From Microbulbifer donghaiensis (GTDB lineage: Bacteria > Pseudomonadota > Gammaproteobacteria > Pseudomonadales > Cellvibrionaceae): a DNA stretch of 64,000 bases. The stretch spans positions 186,001 through 250,000 of the forward strand of contig NZ_FQVA01000001.1 in assembly GCF_900129095.1 (NCBI RefSeq). The letters run 5' to 3'. Below the pieces are notes generated by a model that searched no databases, was not told the DNA's origin, and was given only the letters and a program-made list of their open reading frames with translations. This document shows positions 35,372 through 43,587 of the stretch, piece by piece. Positions within the stretch are counted from its first letter, which is position 1. Every line of letters starts with the position of its first letter. The position numbers and the translations under genes were made by a program.

Positions 35372-37747
35372 TTACCGAATGGCCGTCAGACTCTGATCCA
35401 ATGCATGGATGAAGAAGTCCACTTCCTCTTTACCCCAGGCCAACGAGGGGCGCAGCTTCAGAATGCCGGGCGTACCTTTACCGATCATTACTCTGCGCTT
35501 CAGCATCTCGCGGATAACCTGTTCGGTTTCTTCTACCGCCGGTGAGCGAGCCTCGCGATCGGTGACAAACTCCAGGCCAACGAGCATGCCGCGCCCGCGC
35601 ACATCGCCGATCAGCGGGTGTTGGTCGGCCAGGCGGCGCAGCTCGGCGCGGAAGTAGTCGCCGATTTCGTTGGATTTCTGCAGCAGGTTTTCCCGCTCAA
35701 TGACGTCGAGAACTGCCATACCCGCAGCACAGGCGACGGTGTTGCCGCCGAACGTGCTGAACAGCAGCGGATGGGTACCGCCGAGGAACTCCTTCATGAT
35801 CTTGCTGGATAAAATGATCACCCCCAGCGGGTGGGCATTCGCCACGGGTTTGCCCATGGTGATGAAGTCGACGTTCTCCGCTTTCATGCCGGTGGCCATA
35901 AAGCCCCAGAAAGTTCCCATGCGGCCGAGGCCGGGCTGCACTTCGTCCGCAATCACGAATCCGCCGGCAGCGCGGGTCTTCTCTGCGACCAGGTTGAAAT
36001 ACTCACCGGGTGGCGTGATCAGCCCGTGTGCACACATGGCAGTGTCGACCATAAAGCTGGCAGGCTTGTGGCCGCGCTCGGCCAGGGCGGCAATCGCGCG
36101 GTCGGCGTCGGCGGCGTACTTACTTGCCGCCTCCGGGTCGCCGGCGTAAGGGCCGTTGTAAGTGTCGGGCTCGATCAGGCACTCGATCTGCTCCGGGTGC
36201 TGTGCCTCGGGCAGGTGCTGCCAGGATTCGGGCGAGTACCTGGTCGTGAGCTCGGTACAGCCGTGGTAGGCGTTTTCGATGACGAGTCCGCCCCGGTTGC
36301 CGCTCAGCGACTGGGCGATCTGCACTGCCAGGTCATTGGCCTCGGAACCGGAATTCACGAAGATGCAGGTGTCCAGGTGATCGGGCAGGTCCTTGGTCAG
36401 CCGTTCGGCGTAGTCCGCGACGATATCGCACATGTAGCGCGTGTTGGTGTTCAGCGCCTTGGCCTGGCGGGCAATGGCCTTAACGATGTGCGGGTGGCTG
36501 TGGCCCATTTGCGGCACGTTGTTGTAGGCATCGAGGTAGGCGGTGCCGTCCGCGGTGTACATCCAGCCGCCCTGCGCGCGGGTGATGTTCAGTGGGCGGT
36601 CGTAGAAGTGCCAGATCTTACCGAGATATTTTTCCCGGCGTTGCTCAAGCTCATCCTGGTGGTCGGCAAACACCGGGCCATCGGTATCGATCGGGCTGTA
36701 GACCGGAAAGCGCAGCGCCTCGCGCAGGCGGCGGGTAACGGTTTCGCGGCCCATGTCCACCAGTTTCAGCAGCATGCGCGAGTAGTTGCGATCCGCCACA
36801 TGCACCTCGTCTTCCTGATCGTGCAGGGCGCGGTAGTTGCAGATGGTGGAGGCGACGGCCAGGCGCAGGCGCAGGGCGTCGAACAGCAGGTCCACCTCCT
36901 GTTCGGTGAGCGGGTTGGTGGTGTCGTAACCCTGGGCCACGTTGATCAGCGGGCGGATCGGGTCCTGCTCGTCGTCACTGTAGGCTTCGGCCGCAACGAC
37001 GATTTCCGCAAGAATGCTGTTGTGGCCCATGTCGCCGAAGTCGAGCAGCGCCGCGACCCGGGTGTGGTCATCGTGGCGCACCATCACGTTGCCGTCGTGG
37101 CCATCCTGATGGACGATCTGGCAACGGGTTTTCTTCAGGCGGCCGAGCGTGCTTTGCTCGGCTTCATCAAAGATACCGGTCAGCAGATCGGGCAGCTCGC
37201 CGGCGGGCAGGTCGGGCAGCATGGCGCGCAACTGCAGGCAGCGACCGATGTCCCACAGGTGTTCGTTGCTGCCGGCATAGGGGTGAAAAAAACTTTGCAG
37301 AGCGTTGTCCACACGGCCCAGTAACGTCCCGATATTGAAATAGTATTCGTCGCAGTAGGCCTCAGGGGTATCTTCCACGGTGCGGCCATCCATGAAGCTG
37401 ATCAAGCGAATCATGTGACGGGCACCGCTAAAATGAGAGGTTATCCACTCATAGGGCTTGCCGTTCCTGGTCGGGATGACTGGCGGGACATTGAGTTCCG
37501 GGTCCTGCTCCAGGATGTGTTCCACCGCTTTGACCTGCAGGTCCACGACCCCTTCGGGCTCCAGGCTATTGGAAATCTTGATGACTCCCTGTGGACCAGA
37601 CTCATTGCCGATGAGCCAGGTAAGATCACGTTCGCTGTTAAGCGCCCGGTAATCGCCGTCCAGACCGTAGAGATCTTTTACCAATTCCTTGACTTGATTG
37701 AGTTCAATTTTCGGCAAGTTGCGATTAATGGGGGGATTGTTGCTCAT
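35372..37747 (-). CDS. fused APH-like kinase and class III aminotransferase/phospho-lyase
   Basis: A 791-residue two-domain enzyme. Residues ~30-330 form an aminoglycoside-phosphotransferase/choline-kinase fold: ATP-site Lys57, catalytic loop His213-Gln-Asp215 to Asn220, and DFG-like Asp236-Phe-Gly. After a linker (~340-390), residues ~390-785 form a class III PLP enzyme: NSGSEAN (465-471), Asp601-Glu602, PLP Lys633 (MGKPVANAHPLG). In vertebrates, hydroxylysine kinase (HYKK) and phospho-lyases PHYKPL/ETNPPL are separate proteins of these two families. The fusion suggests phosphorylating a hydroxy-amine, then eliminating phosphate and ammonia to an aldehyde (inference). No peptidase-like middle domain, seen in some longer bacterial fusions. 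Confidence 0.88.
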   Translation of the reverse strand: MSNNPPINRNLPKIELNQVKELVKDLYGLDGDYRALNSERDLTWLIGNESGPQGVIKISNSLEPEGVVDLQVKAVEHILEQDPELNVPPVIPTRNGKPYEWITSHFSGARHMIRLISFMDGRTVEDTPEAYCDEYYFNIGTLLGRVDNALQSFFHPYAGSNEHLWDIGRCLQLRAMLPDLPAGELPDLLTGIFDEAEQSTLGRLKKTRCQIVHQDGHDGNVMVRHDDHTRVAALLDFGDMGHNSILAEIVVAAEAYSDDEQDPIRPLINVAQGYDTTNPLTEQEVDLLFDALRLRLAVASTICNYRALHDQEDEVHVADRNYSRMLLKLVDMGRETVTRRLREALRFPVYSPIDTDGPVFADHQDELEQRREKYLGKIWHFYDRPLNITRAQGGWMYTADGTAYLDAYNNVPQMGHSHPHIVKAIARQAKALNTNTRYMCDIVADYAERLTKDLPDHLDTCIFVNSGSEANDLAVQIAQSLSGNRGGLVIENAYHGCTELTTRYSPESWQHLPEAQHPEQIECLIEPDTYNGPYAGDPEAASKYAADADRAIAALAERGHKPASFMVDTAMCAHGLITPPGEYFNLVAEKTRAAGGFVIADEVQPGLGRMGTFWGFMATGMKAENVDFITMGKPVANAHPLGVIILSSKIMKEFLGGTHPLLFSTFGGNTVACAAGMAVLDVIERENLLQKSNEIGDYFRAELRRLADQHPLIGDVRGRGMLVGLEFVTDREARSPAVEETEQVIREMLKRRVMIGKGTPGILKLRPSLAWGKEEVDFFIHALDQSLTAIR

Positions 37748-38070
37748 AGTCTGGCTTCAGTGTTACCAAATTTTCCGGGCGAGTGGGCGAGCTGATTTGC
37801 CGTTAGTCGGACGGTTAGCTCTGCTGTTTTCAAAGTTCACATCAGCGTACGTCAAAGTTACAGGAACTGTAAAGTTGAGCTAATGCCCTATTTGGGGTAA
37901 TCGGTCACGGTTTATGCCGAACTGTCGTGTGCTCGCGGGTGCAAACCGGTCGTACTTTCATGTCCTTCAGGCGGGTTAGGGCATCGCGGGTGGCGTCGAA
38001 TCACGTAGAGTGGGGCGTGTACATTCCCGTACAATGCGCGCCATCGAAGTCAAATAAAGAGGGCGAGGGA
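37748..38070. other. divergent gap between kinase-aminotransferase and TonB receptor
   Basis: A 323-bp gap holding promoters for both directions. A perfect TTACAG-N3-CTGTAA dyad lies at 37858-37872, and the motif AAAGTT occurs three times at 37832-37876. A strong ribosome site precedes the receptor ATG. No gene is seen. Confidence 0.6.
37858..37872. promoter_or_regulatory. perfect dyad TTACAG-N3-CTGTAA in divergent promoter region
   Basis: Part of a longer 25-bp symmetry, CAA-N2-TTACAG-N3-CTGTAA-N2-TTG. It is 111 bp upstream of the kinase-aminotransferase start and 199 bp upstream of the TonB receptor start. Same dyad as at 5491 and 25795. Confidence 0.5.
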
Positions 38071-40131
38071 ATGCGTCTCGTAGTCATATCGCTGTGTTTT
38101 TTTTGCAGTATTGCTATCGCTGCTGAAACGCCGCGTCTCGAAACGCTGGTGGTCACCGCCAGCCGCCTGGAGCAACCACTGGCGGATCACGCCGGCAGTC
38201 TCTCCTTGCTCGATAGCCAAGCACTGCAATTGGTCGGCCACAACCATATTCAGCAGAGCCTGCTGCGCATTCCCGGGGCGAACTTTGCGCGCGGCGAGGG
38301 CCAGGAATATCTGCCGTCGTTGCGCTCGCCAGTGCTTACTGGCGCCGGGGCATGCGGCAGTTTGCTGGTCATGGAAAATGGTATTCCGCTGCGCGCGGCG
38401 GGCTTCTGTAACGTCAATGAACTTTTCGAGTCCCACACCGAACTGGCCCAGCGTATCGAGGTAGTACGCGGCCCGGCAGGCAGCCTGTACGGCTCCAATG
38501 CGATGCACGGCGTGGTCAATGTGATCGGTGCGAAGGTGGGCACAGAGGCCGGCGGTTCTATCAGCATTGAAGCCGGGCCAAACCAGTATGCGCGCTCGAA
38601 TATCTCCGTCGACACCGGCAAGCACGGGAACAGTGGCGTACGTGCGGATTTGTCCCTGAGCCATGACGGCGGCTACAGGGCCGACTCCGGTTACGCCCAG
38701 CAAAAACTCAGCCTGGTCCACGAGTCTGCGCTCGGTGCCGTAGCACTGCGCAACCGTTTCGCCGTCACCAACCTGAACCAGGAGACCGCCGGATATATAG
38801 AGGGCGAAAAGGCCTATCAAGATCGCCAACTGAGCCGCACAAATCCGAATCCCGAGGCCTTTCGCGATGCGCGCGCATTGCGCTTGTCTTCAGAGATGGA
38901 TTTTGGTGCTGTCGGTGGCGGGCAGCTGCTGGTCACGCCGTACCTACGCAAAACCGACATGATATTCCGGCAGCATTATCTGCCGGGACAGGCGTTGGAA
39001 GAGAACGGCCAGCGGGGCGTGGGCTTGCGTACCATCTACCAGGCCGAACTCGCGCCGGCGTGGCAGATCAGCGCGGGGGTAGATGCGGAGTACGCCCGTG
39101 GTTTTCTGCGTGAAACTCAGGATGCCGCCACGGCGGGCTCGGAATTTCTGCAGGAAACCATTCCCGTCGGCAGTCACTACGATTATCGCGTGGATGCGCG
39201 ACTGCTGGCGCCCTTCGTCCACGCCAGTTGGCAGTCTCTAGAGAATCTGACTTTGCAGGCCGGTCTGCGCTACGAATTCACGGGTTATGACTATGACAAC
39301 CGCATTCTGGCTGGCCGCACCCGGGCCGATGGCACCGCCTGTGGATTCGGCGGCTGCCGCTTTAACCGGCCGGCAGATCGCTCGGACGAGTTTCACAATC
39401 TTTCGCCCAGTTTCGGCGCAGTTTTCCAGCTGAACCCCGCTGCGCAGCTGTTTGCAAATCTGGCGCAGGGATTCCGGGTGCCGCAGGCAACCGAGTTGTA
39501 CCGGCTGCAGCGGGAACAGACAGTAGCCGATCTGGAATCGGAGGAGCTCCGCAGCCTGGAGCTGGGTGTCAGAGGCGAGAGTGATCGTCTCGGCTATGAG
39601 CTGGTGGCTTATGCGATGGATAAGGAGAACGTGATTTTCCGCGATGCGGATTATTTCAACCAGTCCGGTGCCGAAACGACACATAAGGGACTGGAGTTCG
39701 CCCTCGACTACGAGCTGGCCTATGATTTGCGCCTGCAGATGTCCGCGAGCTACGCCGAACACCGCTACCGCGACGAGCGCTTACTGGAAGGGGAGTCGAT
39801 CGAAGGGAATCTGATCGACTCGGCGCCGCGGCATTTCGGCAGCGGTCGTCTGCTGTGGCAACCGGACGCGGCGCTGAGCTGGGAACTGGAATGGGTGCAC
39901 CAGGGGCGTTATTACACGGATCCGGAGAATCGTCACCGCTATCCCGGTCACGATTTGCTCAATCTGCGTGCGCGGTGGCAAGTGCAGAGCGACTGGGAAT
40001 TGGCTGTCAGGGCCCTAAACCTGATGGACGAAGCCTACGCAGAGCGTGCAGACTTCAGCAGTTTTTCCGGCGATCGCTATTTTCCCGGTGGACGGCGTTC
40101 GCTCTATCTCGCTGTCTCGACAGTTTGGTGA
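38071..40131 (+). CDS. TonB-dependent outer-membrane receptor
   Basis: A 686-residue outer-membrane active transporter. The ATG at 38071 (ribosome site GAGGGCGAGGG) gives a signal peptide ending CSIAIAA. Then comes a TonB box-like ETLVVTASR, a plug domain (about residues 25-150, with VVRGPAGSLYGSNAMHGVVNVI in pieces) and a 22-strand barrel ending in aromatic Trp (YLAVSTVW). Two Cys in the plug (GACGS, GFCNV) could form a disulfide. The substrate is unknown; siderophore or metal complexes are most common. The divergent kinase-aminotransferase and shared dyad raise the possibility of uptake linked to amine metabolism. Confidence 0.9.
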   Translation: MRLVVISLCFFCSIAIAAETPRLETLVVTASRLEQPLADHAGSLSLLDSQALQLVGHNHIQQSLLRIPGANFARGEGQEYLPSLRSPVLTGAGACGSLLVMENGIPLRAAGFCNVNELFESHTELAQRIEVVRGPAGSLYGSNAMHGVVNVIGAKVGTEAGGSISIEAGPNQYARSNISVDTGKHGNSGVRADLSLSHDGGYRADSGYAQQKLSLVHESALGAVALRNRFAVTNLNQETAGYIEGEKAYQDRQLSRTNPNPEAFRDARALRLSSEMDFGAVGGGQLLVTPYLRKTDMIFRQHYLPGQALEENGQRGVGLRTIYQAELAPAWQISAGVDAEYARGFLRETQDAATAGSEFLQETIPVGSHYDYRVDARLLAPFVHASWQSLENLTLQAGLRYEFTGYDYDNRILAGRTRADGTACGFGGCRFNRPADRSDEFHNLSPSFGAVFQLNPAAQLFANLAQGFRVPQATELYRLQREQTVADLESEELRSLELGVRGESDRLGYELVAYAMDKENVIFRDADYFNQSGAETTHKGLEFALDYELAYDLRLQMSASYAEHRYRDERLLEGESIEGNLIDSAPRHFGSGRLLWQPDAALSWELEWVHQGRYYTDPENRHRYPGHDLLNLRARWQVQSDWELAVRALNLMDEAYAERADFSSFSGDRYFPGGRRSLYLAVSTVW

Positions 40132-40187
40132 GTGCGGAAGAGTCAGCTACTGCACCGCGCGCATCGACCCGGCGTGGGAGCGTGTGA

Positions 40188-40982
40188 CTAAACCGCGGCT
40201 CGTCGATTGAACATTACCGACAGCATACTGATTGTTCCCAGTTCTATGCCATCGGTGGGAAAAGTCACGGTGTCTTCTTCGCTGCTGGCTCCGGCGACGT
40301 ACAGCAGGGGCAGAAAGTGTTCCGGTGTCGGCACCGCGAGCCGCGCGTCGTGGCCGGCGAGTGGATAGTGGATAAGGCTCTGGTGATCACCGCGCGCCAG
40401 CGCGTCTTTTACCAGGGTATTGAAATTATCCGCCCAAGCGGGTGCTGCTATTCGCTCGCCCCAGGTCATCTGTGCGAGGTTGTGTACCACATTGCCGCTG
40501 GCGAGGATCAGCACACCCCGATCCCGTAACGGCCGCAACTGCCGCCCCAGCTCGTAGTGAAACTCCGCCGGCTTGGTGGCATCGATGCTCAGCTGCAGGG
40601 TCGGTATCTCGGCCTGTGGATACATGTGCATCAGTATCGACCAGGTACCGTGATCGAGCCCCCAGTCTTCGTCCATGCCAACCTTCAATGGCTGCAACAG
40701 CTCGCGGATCTCTCCGGCAAGTTCCGGCGCGCCGGGTGCGGGGTATTCGCATTCGTACAGTGCAGGTGGAAAACCGTGAAAGTCGTGCAGCGTGGCGGGC
40801 CTATCCGTCACGGCAATTTGCGTGCCGCGGCTAAACCAGTGCGCGGAGATCGCGAGAATCGCGCGGGGTTTCGGCAACTGTTCGCGAAGCTTGCGCCAGG
40901 CGCGCGTGTGCGGGTTGTCTTCCAGTGCATTCATCGGACTGCCGTGTCCGATAAACAAGGTGGGCATCGGCGGCTGACTCAT
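40188..40982 (-). CDS. DODA-type extradiol aromatic ring-opening dioxygenase (YgiD-like)
   Basis: A 264-residue LigB-superfamily enzyme, close to E. coli YgiD (4,5-DOPA dioxygenase). Metal-site residues are visible: His13 in FIGHGSPMN, His49 in SAHWFS, the LDHGTW motif, and VVHNL. It cleaves catecholic rings such as DOPA in vitro; the native substrate in bacteria is uncertain. A single gene convergent with the TonB receptor (56-bp gap). The azoreductase lies upstream on the same strand but is separated by a terminator, so it is probably transcribed alone. Confidence 0.9.
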   Translation of the reverse strand: MSQPPMPTLFIGHGSPMNALEDNPHTRAWRKLREQLPKPRAILAISAHWFSRGTQIAVTDRPATLHDFHGFPPALYECEYPAPGAPELAGEIRELLQPLKVGMDEDWGLDHGTWSILMHMYPQAEIPTLQLSIDATKPAEFHYELGRQLRPLRDRGVLILASGNVVHNLAQMTWGERIAAPAWADNFNTLVKDALARGDHQSLIHYPLAGHDARLAVPTPEHFLPLLYVAGASSEEDTVTFPTDGIELGTISMLSVMFNRRAAV

Positions 40983-41063
40983 TCGATTTTTCCATCAGTA
41001 AAAGCTGCGCTATTTACGCAACAGACCCTCGGACCAGCTTAGTAACTTTGGTGTGTAGCAAAT

Positions 41064-41089
41064 AAAAAAGGCGGCGGAGAACCGCCGCC
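41064..41089 (-). terminator. rho-independent terminator of azoreductase gene
   Basis: Read on the minus strand: perfect 8-bp stem GGCGGCGG/CCGCCGCC, 4-nt loop, then six T. It begins about 37 bp after the azoreductase stop. Confidence 0.85.
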
Positions 41090-41125
41090 CAAACACTAAG
41101 CGCGTTTACAGGGGGGTTACAGAAG

Positions 41126-41719
41126 TCAGGCGAGTTCGGCGATGCGCGCCTGCGCCGCGTTCAGCGCATGGTCCTTGGCTTCGTCGCTGACTGCCAGGCC
41201 TTCGGCGTGCACAACTTCCACATCGGTGATACCGATAAAGCCGAGGAACTGGCGCACGAATGCAGTCTGGGAGTGATCCTCGCCGTAGTAGCCACCGCGG
41301 GTGATAAACACCACGGCCTTTTTGCCTTTCAGCAGACCTTCCGGACCTTCCGGGGTGTACTGGAAGGTGACGCCGGCGCGGGCGATATGGTCGAAGTAGG
41401 CGCGCAGGGTGGAGGGCACGCTGAAGTTGTACATCGGGATGCCGAGTACCAGAACGTCGGCGCTGGCGATTTCCTCGATCAGGGCATCGGAGTAGCTGAC
41501 GACCGCCTTCTGTTCCGCGGTGCGCTCTTCCGCCGCGGTGATAAAGGACTGGAAGCGGCCCAGGTCCAGGTGCGGCACCGGCTCAGCGGCCAGATCGCGG
41601 CTGATCACCTGGCCGTCCGGGTTGCGGGCCTGCCAGTTTTTTGTGTACTGCTCCGCCAGCTGTGATGACTGGCCGTCGTTCTGGAACATGCTGGTCTGAA
41701 TCTTGAGTAGCTTTGCCAT
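41126..41719 (-). CDS. azoR: FMN-dependent NADH-azoreductase
   Basis: A 197-residue flavodoxin-like quinone/azo reductase. It matches the AzoR/AcpD family in length and in PMYNFSVPSTLRAYFDHIARAGVTF segments, which form the FMN and dimer interface. Ribosome site GGAGGT. It reduces quinones or azo compounds with NADH, usually as a thiol/quinone stress defence. It is divergent from a LysR regulator, with palindromes in the gap, so quinone-type induction through that LysR is likely (inference). Confidence 0.92.
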   Translation of the reverse strand: MAKLLKIQTSMFQNDGQSSQLAEQYTKNWQARNPDGQVISRDLAAEPVPHLDLGRFQSFITAAEERTAEQKAVVSYSDALIEEIASADVLVLGIPMYNFSVPSTLRAYFDHIARAGVTFQYTPEGPEGLLKGKKAVVFITRGGYYGEDHSQTAFVRQFLGFIGITDVEVVHAEGLAVSDEAKDHALNAAQARIAELA

Positions 41720-41763
41720 GGGTGGTTACCTCCAACAGGGGTTATTTCCAAGATGGACGCATT

Positions 41764-41780
41764 GAATCATTGAATGATTC
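41764..41780. promoter_or_regulatory. candidate LysR operator between azoR and lysR
   Basis: GAATCATT-G-AATGATTC, a perfect 17-bp palindrome 45 bp upstream of azoR. A second partial repeat, ATCGA-N5-TCGAT, lies at 41814-41828 just before the LysR start. Such pairs fit LysR-type recognition and activation sites. Confidence 0.55.
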
Positions 41781-41829
41781 GATAAAAAATCATAAAAATA
41801 CGCTCCTACCTATCGAATGAATCGATCAT

Positions 41830-42762
41830 ATGGCGAAAGAAATGACCTCGGAGTCGAACCTGACCCCACGCATTAGCCTGGAACAGTGGCGCTGCCTGAT
41901 TGCGGTGGTGGAGCAGGGCGGCTACGCGCAGGCGGCGGAACGGCTGCACAAGAGCCAGTCGTCGGTCAGCTACGCGGTACAGAAGCTGGAGTCGGTGCTG
42001 GATATCAAGGCCTTTGCCATCGAGGGACGACGGGCGGTACTGACGACTGCGGGCGAGATGCTGTACCGCCGCGCCAAGCTGTTGCTCGAGGACGCCGCCG
42101 GTCTGGAACTGGCTGCGCGCAAGGCCTCGGCTGGCTGGGAGTCGGAAATCGCTATCGCGGTGGAGGTGTTGTTTCCGACCTGGCTGCTGCTGGACTGCCT
42201 GAACCAGTTTGGCGCCGAGAGCCCGCAGACCCGCATCGAACTCTACGAGACCGTGATCGGCGGCGGACCTGAGGCCCTGCAGCAGGGGCGGGTCGACTTG
42301 GCGATCACGCCGCATATTCCCAAGGGCTTTAACGGAGAACCGCTGCCGCGTCCGGCGCGGGTTATTCCGGTGGCGCACCCGGAACACCCCTTGCACCAGT
42401 TGGGGCGCGAATTGACCCTGCGCGATCTGCGCCAGCACCGCCACCTGGTGGTGCGCGATTCCGGTTCGCAGCGCACCAGCCGCACCACAACGGTGGAAGT
42501 GGTACAGCGCTGGACCGTGACAAACATGGCCACGTCTATCGGTGCCGCCTGTCGCGGCTACGGTTTTGCCTGGCTGCCGGAGGAGAAGATTCGCACGGAA
42601 CTGGACGAGGGGAGCCTGAAGCCGTTACCGCTGCGCGGCGGCAGCGAGCGCGCTGTTCCCATGTACCTGATTTTCGCCGACCGCGAGTCGCCCGGCCCCG
42701 GGGCCTCGCGTCTGGCGGAGATAATTCGCAGCCGGCTGGAGGACAGTTGCCGGACCACATGA
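41830..42762 (+). CDS. LysR-family transcriptional regulator
   Basis: A 310-residue regulator. Winged helix-turn-helix at about residues 16-75 (LIAVVEQGGYAQAAERLHKSQSSVSYAVQKLE), then a periplasmic-binding-like effector domain. The start is at 41830; a later Met is possible since no ribosome site is obvious. Divergent from azoR, which it most likely regulates; homologous pairs respond to electrophilic quinones. The tail after residue 270 is short and polar. Confidence 0.9.
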   Translation: MAKEMTSESNLTPRISLEQWRCLIAVVEQGGYAQAAERLHKSQSSVSYAVQKLESVLDIKAFAIEGRRAVLTTAGEMLYRRAKLLLEDAAGLELAARKASAGWESEIAIAVEVLFPTWLLLDCLNQFGAESPQTRIELYETVIGGGPEALQQGRVDLAITPHIPKGFNGEPLPRPARVIPVAHPEHPLHQLGRELTLRDLRQHRHLVVRDSGSQRTSRTTTVEVVQRWTVTNMATSIGAACRGYGFAWLPEEKIRTELDEGSLKPLPLRGGSERAVPMYLIFADRESPGPGASRLAEIIRSRLEDSCRTT

Positions 42763-43020
42763 CCCTAGTGCGAGTAAGTCGCTATATTGCGGTGACCTCG
42801 AACCTTCCCCGTATCGTTTGAGGTCCAGAGAATGTCGACTAATCTCTGTAGATTGTGGGCCCCGCGCGGGGGCCGACAGCAGGCGCGGCATTTCATTGGA
42901 CATGGCAGTTTAAGTGCTTGTTGTTGCGCACTGCACGGATTTACCTGTCGGCACTTGCGGCGTGAGTGTCAATTGGCTTTGTGGAGTTCTTGGGTAGAAG
43001 GAGAAAGGAGAAAGGTAGCC

Positions 43021-43563
43021 ATGCATCTGCGCATATTGTCGGTGATCCTCGCGCTTCTTGTCGCCCCGGTGGCAAAGGCGGCGGAATTCTCGCCATTGGT
43101 CGATACGGATGGGCAAATTCAATATCCGCGAAACTTCCGCACGGAAATGGTTCACCTGGGATCCTGGTTTGTTCCCGCGGGAGAAGCCAGTGGGTTTCAC
43201 GACGTCTACACCGAAAGGGCGTCGGTTGAAGCTTTTCGCAAGACCGGCAAGTTTCCCGATGGCGCAACCCTGGTCAAGGAGCTTCGCCACAGCAAGTCGG
43301 GAACCTATACCACGGGTGAAAACGTGAGTCATGCGACCGGTGAGATTAAACAGGTCTTCGTCATGATTAAAGATGCGCAGGGGCGTTTCGCGGACAACCC
43401 CCTCTGGGCCGAAGGCTGGGGTTGGGCCCTGTTCAAACCGGACAATCTATCGAAAAACGTCGCCAAGAGTTTCAAAGCAGATTGTTATGCATGCCACTTG
43501 CCGGCCAAGAACAACGACTGGGTCTATATCGAAGGTTATCCGACCCTGATCGCCGAACCCTGA
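43021..43563 (+). CDS. cytochrome P460 family protein
   Basis: A 180-residue exported c-type cytochrome. The ATG at 43021 gives signal peptide MHLRILSVILALLVAPVAKA; the longer upstream frame lacks any signal. The single haem site is C155-Y-A-C158-H159 near the C-terminus. The family fold includes the stretch YPRNFRTEMVHLGSWFV. In ammonia oxidisers P460 carries a lysine-haem crosslink and oxidises hydroxylamine or NO; in other bacteria the function is unclear and the crosslinking Lys cannot be assigned by eye. It stands alone, with a purine-rich leader (42990-43015). Confidence 0.85.
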   Translation: MHLRILSVILALLVAPVAKAAEFSPLVDTDGQIQYPRNFRTEMVHLGSWFVPAGEASGFHDVYTERASVEAFRKTGKFPDGATLVKELRHSKSGTYTTGENVSHATGEIKQVFVMIKDAQGRFADNPLWAEGWGWALFKPDNLSKNVAKSFKADCYACHLPAKNNDWVYIEGYPTLIAEP

Positions 43564-43587
43564 CCGCGCGCGATTGCTGTACTCCAT

